This document shows positions 32,285 to 40,487 of a DNA stretch of 64,000 nt, piece by piece. Numbering within the stretch: position 1 is the first letter of the stretch; each line of letters begins with the position of its first letter. Source of the stretch: Oxalobacteraceae bacterium (GTDB taxonomy: Bacteria > Pseudomonadota > Gammaproteobacteria > Burkholderiales > Burkholderiaceae_D); contig JAUYNR010000047.1 of assembly GCA_030698225.1 (NCBI GenBank), forward strand, positions 62,001 through 126,000, given 5' to 3'. A program made the translations under genes and the position numbers. The notes under the pieces were generated by a model, which was not told the origin of the DNA, did not search any database, and was given only the letters and a program-made list of their open reading frames with translations.

Positions 32285-32333
32285 AGGCTCGCTGCGCGAG
32301 TTTCACGTTAATTCACATTACGGAGATTTCCCC

Positions 32334-33788
32334 ATGCTGCAATTAAAAGATCCGTCGCTGCTGCGACAACAAGCGTACCTGGATGGCAAATGGTGCGATG
32401 CCGATGACGGCAGCACGATACCCGTCACCAATCCGGCCACCGGCGAGGTATTGGGCACGGTGCCGAAGATGGGCGCCGCCGAGACCAAGCGTGCAATCGA
32501 TGCCGCGAACGCCGCCTGGCCCGCCTGGCGCAAGAAGACCGCCAAGGAGCGCAGCGCGATCCTGCGCAAGTGGAACGACCTGATGCTGGCCAATGTCGAC
32601 GACCTGGGCTTGCTGATGACCGCCGAGCAAGGCAAGCCGCTGGCCGAGGCCAAGGGCGAAGTCGTCTACGCTGCCTCGTTCATCGAATGGTTTGCCGAAG
32701 AAGGCAAGCGCGTCGCCGGCGAAACCCTGCAATCGCCATGGCCGGACCGCCGCCTAGTGGTGGTCAAGGAACCGATCGGCGTTTGTGCGGCGATCACGCC
32801 GTGGAACTTCCCGTCCGCGATGATCACCCGCAAGGCCGGCCCGGCGCTGGCGGCGGGTTGCCCGATGGTGGTCAAGCCGGCCGAATCGACGCCGTTCTCG
32901 GCGCTGGCAATGGCAGAGCTGGGCGAACGGGCCGGCATTCCGGCCGGGATCTTCAGCGTCATCACCGGTTCTTCGCGCGCCATCGGCGGCGAGATGACGT
33001 CCAATCCGATCGTGCGCAAGCTGACGTTTACCGGTTCGACCGAAGTCGGCCGTCTGCTGATGGCGCAAAGCGCGCCGACGATCAAAAAACTGTCGCTGGA
33101 ACTGGGCGGCAATGCGCCGTTCATCGTGTTCGACGATGCCGATCTGGATGCCGCGATCGAAGGTGCGCTGGCCTCGAAATACCGCAATGCCGGCCAGACC
33201 TGCGTCTGCGCCAACCGGATTTACGTGCAGGACGGCGTGTACGACGCGTTTGCCGCCAAACTGGTGGCGGCGGTGGCCAAGCTGAAGGTCGGCAACGGCT
33301 TTGATGAAGGCGTCACGCAAGGGCCGTTGATCGATGTCAAGGCGATCGAAAAAGTCGAGGAGCACATCGCCGATGCGCTGGCCAAGGGCGGCCGCCTGCT
33401 GGCCGGCGGCAAGCGCCATGCACTCGGCCACAGCTTCTTTGAGCCGACCATCATCGCCGACGTCACCAGCGAGATGCGGGTGGCCAGCGAGGAAACCTTC
33501 GGCCCGCTGGCGCCGTTGTTCCGTTTCAAGACCGAGGAAGACGTGTTGACGCAAGCCAACGACACCGAATTCGGTTTGGCCAGCTATTTCTACACACGCG
33601 ACATCGGCCGCGCATGGCGCGTTGCAGAAGGTCTGGAATCCGGCATGGTCGGCATCAACAGCGGCCTGATTTCGAACGAAATCGCGCCGTTCGGCGGCGT
33701 CAAGCAGTCCGGCCTGGGGCGCGAAGGCTCGACCTACGGCATGGACGACTACCTGGTGATCAAGTATCTGTGCATAGGCGGCATTTAA
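32334..33788 (+). CDS. gabD: Succinate-semialdehyde dehydrogenase GabD
   Basis: A 484-residue NAD(P)-dependent aldehyde dehydrogenase that oxidises succinate semialdehyde from GabT to succinate. Catalytic Glu lies in KKLSLELGGNAPFIVF (about residue 255) and catalytic Cys in YRNAGQTCVCANRIY (about residue 289). PWNFPSAMITRKAGPALAAG and FTGSTEVGRLLM form the cofactor site, and the end IAPFGGVKQSGLGREGS is typical of GabD. The ATG at 32334 has CGGAGA eight bases upstream, so the longer frame through the repeat is rejected. It completes the GABA pathway. Confidence 0.93.
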   Translation: MLQLKDPSLLRQQAYLDGKWCDADDGSTIPVTNPATGEVLGTVPKMGAAETKRAIDAANAAWPAWRKKTAKERSAILRKWNDLMLANVDDLGLLMTAEQGKPLAEAKGEVVYAASFIEWFAEEGKRVAGETLQSPWPDRRLVVVKEPIGVCAAITPWNFPSAMITRKAGPALAAGCPMVVKPAESTPFSALAMAELGERAGIPAGIFSVITGSSRAIGGEMTSNPIVRKLTFTGSTEVGRLLMAQSAPTIKKLSLELGGNAPFIVFDDADLDAAIEGALASKYRNAGQTCVCANRIYVQDGVYDAFAAKLVAAVAKLKVGNGFDEGVTQGPLIDVKAIEKVEEHIADALAKGGRLLAGGKRHALGHSFFEPTIIADVTSEMRVASEETFGPLAPLFRFKTEEDVLTQANDTEFGLASYFYTRDIGRAWRVAEGLESGMVGINSGLISNEIAPFGGVKQSGLGREGSTYGMDDYLVIKYLCIGGI

Positions 33789-33830
33789 CCATTGCTGCAG
33801 CGGGCGCCTCCGGCGCCTGCCGTTGCATTA

Positions 33831-33870
33831 AATATACTGAGTACTGTAATTTTATATACGCATGAAAACC
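33831..33870. repeat. AT-rich recurring intergenic motif, copy 5
   Basis: AATATACTGAGTACTG, then TTTATATACGCATGAAAACC. It lies between gabD and the convergent ISL3-like gene in a 172-base gap that also has a GGCGCC-TCC-GGCGCC hairpin at about 33803-33820. Confidence 0.4.
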
Positions 33871-33960
33871 ATGCGCATGGGCAGCAGTTTTGTTGCATAC
33901 CCTCACTTTTTCATTCTGCAAGGCAGTGCTTGCTGGACAGGATGGCGCGGATCTGCCCGC

Positions 33961-35148
33961 TCAAGTCTGCATGCCGGCATCGCTTGCATCGTTGTCGCGC
34001 GTTAATTTTTCAAGCCTCGCCAGCAGTTTCGGTATCGAGGTGCCGCAGTTGGTCTTCTGATAACCGAGGTGCGCGCCGTTTTCTGCCACGCCGGTTCTGG
34101 CCGTTTTTTGCAGCGTCTTGTCGTGCAGCGCGATAGCGCAAATCACATCGTAGGACCTTCTCGAAAAACCGCTGCTTAATATTCTATCCAGTTGCTCGGC
34201 CAGCGCATCGCACGCATGGTCCGGCTGGCCGAATGCTTCGAAACATCCGGCCGGAAGCAATCCGAGCGCCGCGTTCAATGGATCCATTTTCGTCTGCAGT
34301 TCCGGCGGCGGCGATGACAAGTCCTGCCACAAGCGGGCGGCTTCGGCTGCACTATTCGCGCCGACGAACCGGGACAGCGTGTTCAGATACGGTGCAGCGC
34401 CGTTTATGGTCCGGCCCAACTCGATCACGTCGCTGCATGCCGCTCGCATCGAGCGCGGATGCAGGATCAGCGGCGATTGGGTCGATGCTTGCAGCGCCCT
34501 GATGAGCGGGGCGTCGGGCGGCACGGTGATCTTCTCCGCACCACCGCTGGCGACACGCTGCAAGCTGGCATGAATGGATTCCGGCGTCGCTTGCGCGGCC
34601 ATGTCGACCAGCGTGCCCTGGTCGAGGTTGATCCACATCACGCGCTGCTGGCGCAGGATGGTCGGCAAGCGTATCGCCAGTGCCGATGGTGCCGGCCGGC
34701 AGGATGGAATCCTGAACTGGCTTACCTGCGCATCGAACGTGTCTTTGAAGATATTCCGGATGGTTTTTTCATCCATTCCGAATGTTTTCGACAGCACGGT
34801 AAACGGCTGACGCAAGGCCATTTTCCAGACACTTTGCACCAGGCGCGTGGTTGCGCGGTGATGTGCGGAGATCTGCGACACCAGCTCATTGAAGGTCACC
34901 AAGCACTCGCGGCAACGCAAACGCCGCCGCTTGATTTCCAGAAACACGGCTTTTTTCCTGATCGGCAGGTCGCGGATGCGCCAGATCATCTTGCCGTATC
35001 CGACCACTGCGGCAGAGTTGCAGGCAGGACAGACAACCGGCTTGCTCTCGGTTTCGAGTCCGATCAGGATCGCGGCATCGGTTTCATGCATGTAGAGCAG
35101 CCGTACGCCTTTTAAAGGCATGCTCCAGGTCGCTGCAGGTACGGGCAT
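33961..35148 (-). CDS. ISL3-transposase-like zinc-finger protein, probably not a mobile transposase
   Basis: A 395-residue protein whose N-terminal half resembles ISL3-family transposases: a four-Cys zinc ribbon (CPACN about residue 41 and RRLRCREC about residue 75) preceding the RIRDLPIRKKAVFLEI strand, then a helix-turn-helix region (FTVLSKTFGMDEKTIRNIFKD). The C-terminal half aligns poorly with the DDE catalytic core. The position expected to give the first Asp reads MWINLDQGTLVD, the second region reads ITVPPDAPLIRAL, and no final Glu motif is clear. No terminal repeats or target duplication frame it. AGAGGA precedes the ATG. It is divergent from the ter operon and shares its promoter motif, so a DNA-binding regulatory role is my inference. 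Confidence 0.55.
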   Translation of the reverse strand: MPVPAATWSMPLKGVRLLYMHETDAAILIGLETESKPVVCPACNSAAVVGYGKMIWRIRDLPIRKKAVFLEIKRRRLRCRECLVTFNELVSQISAHHRATTRLVQSVWKMALRQPFTVLSKTFGMDEKTIRNIFKDTFDAQVSQFRIPSCRPAPSALAIRLPTILRQQRVMWINLDQGTLVDMAAQATPESIHASLQRVASGGAEKITVPPDAPLIRALQASTQSPLILHPRSMRAACSDVIELGRTINGAAPYLNTLSRFVGANSAAEAARLWQDLSSPPPELQTKMDPLNAALGLLPAGCFEAFGQPDHACDALAEQLDRILSSGFSRRSYDVICAIALHDKTLQKTARTGVAENGAHLGYQKTNCGTSIPKLLARLEKLTRDNDASDAGMQT

Positions 35149-35479
35149 TGCGTCATCCTCTGGCTCAAACTGCTAAAAAATTATATCGGATTAATTTATG
35201 GTTTTTGTGCGGCTGGAATCATCGCATGAAATGGCAGTTTAAGCCAGCATCCCATAGGCAACCCGCAGATATTTCAGGTATGCTGAAAAGCCGTACAATC
35301 TCAAAAACAATAAATTAATCCGCTATAAATTGACAGTTCACTATTTTATAAAGCTAATCGGATGTGGTATTGTTCGGCTTGATCGCAGCGCCGGTCTTTC
35401 AAGCCTGGCCGCCCCAGTTATTTCAAAAAAATTTTTCATATCGCTTTTTCACCCTCTATACCGGTTTTAGGAAATCAAC
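35149..35479. promoter_or_regulatory. Divergent promoter region of ISL3-like gene and ter operon with mirrored motif
   Basis: CGGATTAATTTAT at 35187-35199 and ATAAATTAATCCG at 35310-35322 are perfect reverse complements, 110 bases apart. Read toward each gene, both continue as ATAAATTAATCCG, then A or C, then TATAAT (leftward, 35180s) or TATAAA (rightward, 35324-35329), that is, a probable -10 box. Both divergent promoters therefore carry the same sequence over and just upstream of the -10. No clear TTGACA -35 precedes either, which suggests an activator or an alternative sigma factor. The rest of the 331 bases is AT-rich with no gene. Confidence 0.6.
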
Positions 35480-36535
35480 ATGAAGCATTTCAGGGTGTCA
35501 TTTTTAGTGACCATTATTCTGCTCGGACTCGCGGCATGGTGGGGTTACAGCATCGGCGGCCCGGCCGGCGCAGCGCAGGCCTTCTTCATTGCGGGCATCC
35601 TGTCGATCATGGAAGTTTCCCTTTCCTTCGATAACGCGGTGGTGAATGCGTCGGTGCTGCGGACCTGGGATCCGTTCTGGCAAAAGCTGTTCCTGACGGT
35701 CGGCATCATCGTCGCGGTGTTCGGCATGCGCCTGGTCTTCCCGATTCTGATCGTCTCCATCGCGACCGGCCTCGGACTGGTCGATGTGATGACGATGGCC
35801 CTGAATACACCGCTGGAATATTCGCGCCATCTGACCGACAACCACGCGCAGGTCGCCGCTTTCGGCGGCTCCTTCCTGCTGCTGGTATTCCTGAATTTCG
35901 TGTTCGATCAGGACAAGGAATTGCATTGGCTGGGCTGGATTGAGGAAAAGATGGGCAGGCACGGCAATGAGGGCTTGTCGAACTTGCTGGCGCTGCTGGC
36001 GGTGTTCGGCTGCATGACCCTGGTTCCCGAGGAGCAGAAACTGTCGGTTCTGATGGCCGGTGTCGGTGGCATCGCGGTGTATCTGGCAGTCAGTTTCCTC
36101 AGCGGCTTGCTGGAAAATGAAGTGGGCGATCCGGCCATCGGCGACGTGGTCAAGCGCGGCAGCATCGGCGGCTTCCTGTATTTGGAAGTGCTGGACGCAT
36201 CGTTCAGTTTCGATGGCGTGATCGGCGCCTTTGCAATCACTAGCGACGTGGTCATCATCATGTTAGGCTTGGCAATTGGCGCGATGTTCGTGCGTTCGAT
36301 GACGGTTTTCCTGGTACATAAGGGCACACTGGAAGAGTTCGTTTTCCTGGAGCATGGCGCGCACTACGCGATCGGCATCCTGGCGCTGATCATGCTGGCA
36401 AGCGTGAAGTTTCATATTTCGGAATGGTTCACCGGCCTGTCGGGCGTTGCCTTCATCGGCTTGTCATTGTGGTCTTCGGTGCGCTACAAGCGAAATCAAA
36501 ACGGCAATGCGCTTGAATTGATATCCGACAAGTAA
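35480..36535 (+). CDS. DUF475/TerC-like integral membrane protein
   Basis: A 351-residue membrane protein with eight or nine predicted helices. The hallmark acidic intramembrane motifs of TerC-type proteins occur twice: MEVSLSFDNAVVNASVL (about residue 37) and LEVLDASFSFDGVIGAFAI (about residue 235), each with E and D residues within a helix. This matches DUF475, a sister family of TerC, thought to bind or move metal ions and to recruit Ter proteins to the membrane. It is the first gene of the ter operon; AGGAAA precedes the ATG. Confidence 0.88.
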   Translation: MKHFRVSFLVTIILLGLAAWWGYSIGGPAGAAQAFFIAGILSIMEVSLSFDNAVVNASVLRTWDPFWQKLFLTVGIIVAVFGMRLVFPILIVSIATGLGLVDVMTMALNTPLEYSRHLTDNHAQVAAFGGSFLLLVFLNFVFDQDKELHWLGWIEEKMGRHGNEGLSNLLALLAVFGCMTLVPEEQKLSVLMAGVGGIAVYLAVSFLSGLLENEVGDPAIGDVVKRGSIGGFLYLEVLDASFSFDGVIGAFAITSDVVIIMLGLAIGAMFVRSMTVFLVHKGTLEEFVFLEHGAHYAIGILALIMLASVKFHISEWFTGLSGVAFIGLSLWSSVRYKRNQNGNALELISDK

Positions 36536-36563
36536 CCGCATTTATCTAAAGGGATAATCAGAA

Positions 36564-37142
36564 ATGGCAATCAGCTTGCAAAAAGGCGCTAACGTCAACC
36601 TCTCCAAAGCAGATCCGAATCTGAAGCAGGTGCTGCTCGGTCTCGGATGGGATGCGCGTTCCGCCGATGGCGCCGACTTCGATCTCGACGCCAGTCTGTT
36701 CATGGTCACCGAAAGCGGCCGGGTGCGCAGCGATTGCGACTTCATATTCTATGGACAGCTGCGCTCGTCGTGCGGCGCGATCGAACACACCGGCGATAAC
36801 CGCACCGGTGAAGGCGACGGCGACGACGAAGCGCTGAAGATCAAGCTCGAGCAGGTGCCGGCAAGCATTACCCGGCTGGTGGTGGCAGTCACGATTCACG
36901 AAGCGCAACAGCGCAAGCAAAACTTCGGCATGGTGCATGGCGCGTTCATCCGTCTGGTCAATCTCGAAACGGGCGTCGAAATTACCCGCTTCGATCTGTC
37001 GGAAGATTATTCGACCGAGACGGCGATGGTCTTCGGCGAAGTTTATCGTTACGGCGGCGAGTGGAAATTCAAGGCAGTAGGGCAGGGCTATGCGGGCGGT
37101 CTACGCGCGCTGGCCATTCATCACGGCGTGGATGTACAGTAA
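36564..37142 (+). CDS. terD: TerD-family calcium-binding stress protein 1
   Basis: A 192-residue cytosolic TerD domain. The start [15 protein letters not shown] and [19 protein letters not shown] are family hallmarks, and the acidic calcium loop reads [13 protein letters not shown] (about residues 76-88). The end [19 protein letters not shown] is conserved. TerD proteins bind calcium and associate with TerC-like membrane proteins under tellurite, oxidative and DNA stress. It is 28 bases downstream of the DUF475 gene. Confidence 0.93.
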   Translation: MAISLQKGANVNLSKADPNLKQVLLGLGWDARSADGADFDLDASLFMVTESGRVRSDCDFIFYGQLRSSCGAIEHTGDNRTGEGDGDDEALKIKLEQVPASITRLVVAVTIHEAQQRKQNFGMVHGAFIRLVNLETGVEITRFDLSEDYSTETAMVFGEVYRYGGEWKFKAVGQGYAGGLRALAIHHGVDVQ

Positions 37143-37183
37143 CAATGTCACCACGGTTTTAACTTTCTCAAGGAGCATGATCC

Positions 37184-37759
37184 ATGGCAATTAGTCTGCA
37201 AAAAGGCGGCAACGTCAATCTGAGCAAAGAAGCGCCTTCCCTCACCAAGATGGTGATCGGCCTCGGCTGGGACCCGCGCGCAACCGACGGCGCGGCGTTC
37301 GATCTTGACGGCAGCGCGTTCCTGCTGAAGGCCGATGGCAAGGCCCGTTCCGACGCCGACTTCATTTTTTACAACAACCTGAAATCGGCCGATGGCTCGG
37401 TCACACACGCTGGCGACAATACCAGCGGCCAAGGCGAGGGCGACGATGAAAAAATCATGGTCGACCTGACCAAGGTTCCGGCTGATATCGATAAAATCTC
37501 GATCGGCGTCACGATCCACGATGCCGAAGCACGCAAGCAGAATTTCGGCATGGTCGGCAAGGCATACATCCGCTGCCTCGACGCCAATGGCGACAAGGAA
37601 ATCGCGCGCTACGACTTGTCGGAAGACAGTTCGACTGAAACCGCGATGATCTTCGGCGAAATCTATCGCGCCGGCGCCGAGTGGAAATTCAAGGCGGTCG
37701 GACAAGGCTTCGCAGGCGGGCTCGGCCCTCTGGCCCGGTCGTTCGGCATCAGCGCTTAA
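37184..37759 (+). CDS. terD: TerD-family calcium-binding stress protein 2
   Basis: A 191-residue paralogue of the preceding gene, with the same architecture: [34 protein letters not shown], and the calcium loop [13 protein letters not shown]. This one looks closest to classical TerD/TerE. An AAGGAG ribosome site is present. The pair probably arose by tandem duplication. A terminator follows, splitting the ter genes into two transcription blocks. Confidence 0.93.
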   Translation: MAISLQKGGNVNLSKEAPSLTKMVIGLGWDPRATDGAAFDLDGSAFLLKADGKARSDADFIFYNNLKSADGSVTHAGDNTSGQGEGDDEKIMVDLTKVPADIDKISIGVTIHDAEARKQNFGMVGKAYIRCLDANGDKEIARYDLSEDSSTETAMIFGEIYRAGAEWKFKAVGQGFAGGLGPLARSFGISA

Positions 37760-37790
37760 TATATCCCGGACCGGATCAACCGGATCACGT

Positions 37791-37830
37791 AGGCTGGGCT
37801 GATACAGCATTGGTCCAGCCTGCTTTTTTT
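37791..37830 (+). terminator. Rho-independent terminator after second terD
   Basis: Stem AGGCTGG / CCAGCCT with a 17-base loop, then GC and seven T. It ends the membrane protein-TerD-TerD transcript. Confidence 0.8.
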
Positions 37831-37916
37831 CGTGTTTTTGGTGTTTTTCGCGGATCAGGTTTTCTCCCGTAGCCGCAGCGTCCATCGAAACGCATCCACC
37901 GTAGGGAATTCTCCGC

Positions 37917-38618
37917 ATGACAGTATTTACTTCCACCGGCGATGTCGATCCGTTTTTGCATGTTGCGCTGAGCAAGGGCGACAAGATCTATTGCGAGTCC
38001 GGCGCGATGGTGATGATGGAAGCCACGCTGGACCTCAAAGGCAAGATGAACGGCGGACTCGGCGGCGCGATCATGCGCCGGCTTGCCAATGGCGAGTCGT
38101 TCTTCCAGCAGCATATCGAAGCGGTGCGGGGCGACGGCGACTGCCTGCTGTCGCCGGCGCTGCCCGGCGCGCTGGAAATCATCGAGGTCGGCAAGCGCCA
38201 GTACATGCTCAACGATGGCGCGTTCGTGGCCGCGACGTCGGGCACCGAAATGAAGGTGCGCACGCAAAACATCGGCAATGCGTTGTTCGCGCAGTCCGGC
38301 GGCTTCTTCGTGATGGAAACATCCGGTGCCGGCCAGGTTGTAGTGTCCGGCTTTGGCTCGATGTTTCAACTCGATGTCGCGCCCGGCAAGGATGTGATCA
38401 TCGACAACTCCCACGTCGTCTGCTGGGACAGCACGTTGCAATACCAGATTTCGGTGACCACCGGCAGTGCCGGCGGTGGCGGAATCGGCGGCATGATCGG
38501 CAACCTGGTCAACAGCGCCACCAGCGGCGAAGGCATCGTGCTGCGCTTCAGCGGCTCGGGCAAGGTGTATGTATGTTCGCGCAATCCCAGTTCATTTGCC
38601 GGGCTGATGAAGAAATAG
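37917..38618 (+). CDS. TIGR00266/AIM24-family protein
   Basis: A 233-residue protein of the AIM24-like fold (TIGR00266): KGDKIYCESGAMVMMEATLDLKGKM (seen in parts at residues 20-45), the Gly-rich GGLGGAIMRRLANGESFFQ, and a C-terminal Gly-rich GSAGGGGIGGMIGNL followed by GEGIVLRFSGSGKVYVCSR. It is a beta-sandwich of unknown biochemical role, often found in ter clusters. It stands between terminator and third terD and could have its own promoter. Confidence 0.85.
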   Translation: MTVFTSTGDVDPFLHVALSKGDKIYCESGAMVMMEATLDLKGKMNGGLGGAIMRRLANGESFFQQHIEAVRGDGDCLLSPALPGALEIIEVGKRQYMLNDGAFVAATSGTEMKVRTQNIGNALFAQSGGFFVMETSGAGQVVVSGFGSMFQLDVAPGKDVIIDNSHVVCWDSTLQYQISVTTGSAGGGGIGGMIGNLVNSATSGEGIVLRFSGSGKVYVCSRNPSSFAGLMKK

Positions 38619-38657
38619 GAATTTGATGTTGCCCGTATCCGTCATCGCGCAAAGTCT

Positions 38658-38831
38658 TGTCCACGAAATACACGACAGGCACGAAATAATGGTGGGTGGC
38701 TGGTCGTGCAGGATGCGATCGATATGAGGAGTATATTTTTAGGCGCAATAATAATATGCGGAAAATGCCATAAAAACGGCAATACATATTAGTGTATTAA
38801 GAATCATCCAGTATTCGTGCCTTTCGTGGAC
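38658..38831. repeat. Imperfect inverted repeat in a 257-base gap, enclosing AT-rich motif copy 6
   Basis: GTCCACGAAATACACGACAG plus GGCACGAA at 38658-38684 pairs with ATTCGTGCC..TTTCGTGGAC at 38812-38831. Between them lies AT-rich motif copy 6: GTATATTTTTAGG at 38731-38743 and AATATGCGGAAAA at 38753-38765. No gene seen. Confidence 0.5.
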
Positions 38832-38875
38832 ATTTTTTAACATCGGTAACAACGCAATCAATCAAGGAGAACAGC

Positions 38876-39457
38876 ATGGCGATCAATCTGGCAAAGGGCC
38901 AAAAAATATCCCTCGACAAAGAGGCCGGCGTTAAATTAAGCAAAATCATCATGGGTCTGGGCTGGGATGCGGTGAAGTCCAAAGGCTTCCTCGGTTTTGG
39001 CAGCAAGACGCAGGAAATCGATCTCGATGCATCCTGCATCATGTTCGACGAGCAGGGCAATCAGACCGACGCGGTATGGTTCCGGCAGCTGAAATCGAAC
39101 GACGGCTCGGTGGTCCATACCGGCGACAACCGCACCGGCGCCGGCGATGGCGATGACGAGCAAATCGTGGTCGACCTGACGACAGTGCCGGCCAACATCA
39201 AGAGCCTGGTGTTTACGGTCAACAGCTTCACCGGCCAGAATTTCTCGCAAATCGAAAACGCAACCTGCCGCATCGTCAACGCGAGCGACAACAAGGAAGT
39301 TGCGCGCTTCAATCTGTCGACATTGGGGGCCCATAACGCGCAGATCATGGCCAAGATCTATCGCCATGGCGGCGAATGGAAAATGCATGCGATCGGCGAA
39401 ATCGGCAATGGCCGCACCTTCGCCGAACTGATGCCGCAAATCACTCCGCACCTGTAA
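38876..39457 (+). CDS. TerD-family calcium-binding stress protein 3
   Basis: A 193-residue TerD-domain protein more divergent than the first two: MAINLAKGQKISLDKEAG, an inserted GFLGFGSKTQEIDLDASC, and the calcium loop GDNRTGAGDGDDE. Its length and the SKTQE insertion resemble TerZ-like members. CAAGGAG precedes the ATG. It leads the biosynthetic block; the ATP-grasp gene begins 7 bases after its stop. Confidence 0.92.
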   Translation: MAINLAKGQKISLDKEAGVKLSKIIMGLGWDAVKSKGFLGFGSKTQEIDLDASCIMFDEQGNQTDAVWFRQLKSNDGSVVHTGDNRTGAGDGDDEQIVVDLTTVPANIKSLVFTVNSFTGQNFSQIENATCRIVNASDNKEVARFNLSTLGAHNAQIMAKIYRHGGEWKMHAIGEIGNGRTFAELMPQITPHL

Positions 39458-39464
39458 GGAACCC

Positions 39465-40487
39465 ATGCAGCGCGTCTGGTTCAATAAAACGTTTTCATCG
39501 GTTGCAGCAGCGATCCGCCTGATTCGCCAGGCGGATGTTGCCGGCGACTATCAGATCGTGTGCAGCAGCACCAATCCGCACGCGCTGGGTTTTCTCACTG
39601 CGCACGAAGCGGCGATCGAACCGGCCGGGCTGAAAGGCGCAGCCTACCTGGACTGGTGTCTGCATTTCTGCCGCAGCAACGGCATCGGCATTTTTGTGCC
39701 GGGCAAGGAAGCCGGCCTGGTTTGTGCCGCACGCGAACAGTTCGCCGCCGTTGGCACCCGCGTGCTGTGCGCGGCGTCGCAGCAAGTGCTGGATCTGCTG
39801 CACGACAAGGCGCGCTTTTATCAAACGGTCGATTTGCCGTTGGCGCCGCCGGCCGCGTTTCGGGTGGTCGAGAATGCCGGGCAGTTCGACTGCGCGTATC
39901 GCGAACTCAGACAAGCGCATCCGAAGCTGTGCGTCAAGCCTTCGCAATCGGTGTACGGACTCGGCTTCAGCATTATCGATGAAGAGCGCTCTTGCGCACA
40001 GCTGTTGCTTGCAGGCGTGCAGTACCACATCGGTCTGGACGATCTGCGGCGCGGGTTCGCGGCCATGGATGGTTTTCGCACCATGCTGCTGATGGAGTAT
40101 CTGGATGGGCATGAATACAGTGTCGATTGCGTCGGCGATAACGGGCGGCTGGTGTGCGCGATTCCCCGCAAGAAGGCGATGGTTGCCGGCCAGGGGCAAA
40201 CGATAGAGCTGCGCGACGATATCCTGGAAAGCACCAGGCAGCTTACCGCCGCCTATGGCTTGAACGGCGTATTCAATGTGCAATTCCGCGAAGGGTGCAA
40301 CGGACTCGGCTTGCTGGAGATCAATCCGCGCATGTCCGGCGGGATTGCGATGGCATGCGTTGCCGGCCCGAATCTGCCGTATCTGGCCTTGCGCGGATTC
40401 GATCGCGGTTTCGATGGTCTACAGATACCGGCGATCCGCGCAGGAATACGCGTGACGGAACTGGCACACGCGATGGAGTTGCCGTGA
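39465..40487 (+). CDS. ATP-grasp enzyme of the ter biosynthetic module
   Basis: A 340-residue ATP-grasp ligase-like protein. ATP-binding residues are suggested by KLCVKPSQSVYGLGFSI (about residue 158) and MLLMEYLDGHEYSVD (about residue 206); the metal-binding LLEINPRMSGG (about residue 282) is the clearest signature. ATP-grasp enzymes join a carboxylate to an amine or thiol through an acyl phosphate. In ter clusters this family has been proposed (Anantharaman, Iyer and Aravind) to help build a nucleoside-like metabolite. The acceptor is unknown. Its TGA overlaps the GTG start of the next gene. Confidence 0.85.
   Translation: MQRVWFNKTFSSVAAAIRLIRQADVAGDYQIVCSSTNPHALGFLTAHEAAIEPAGLKGAAYLDWCLHFCRSNGIGIFVPGKEAGLVCAAREQFAAVGTRVLCAASQQVLDLLHDKARFYQTVDLPLAPPAAFRVVENAGQFDCAYRELRQAHPKLCVKPSQSVYGLGFSIIDEERSCAQLLLAGVQYHIGLDDLRRGFAAMDGFRTMLLMEYLDGHEYSVDCVGDNGRLVCAIPRKKAMVAGQGQTIELRDDILESTRQLTAAYGLNGVFNVQFREGCNGLGLLEINPRMSGGIAMACVAGPNLPYLALRGFDRGFDGLQIPAIRAGIRVTELAHAMELP

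Noticed and set aside
32193-32333. Longer N-terminus for GabD
   Set aside because: It would translate a dispersed palindromic repeat; ATG 32334 has a ribosome site and matches the family. Unlike in hsdM and hsdR, the repeat here is outside the gene.
33789-35479. Insertion sequence of the ISL3 family
   Set aside because: Transposase-like gene present, but no terminal inverted repeats, target duplication or second copy; the only inverted repeat found lies wholly on one side and overlaps promoters.
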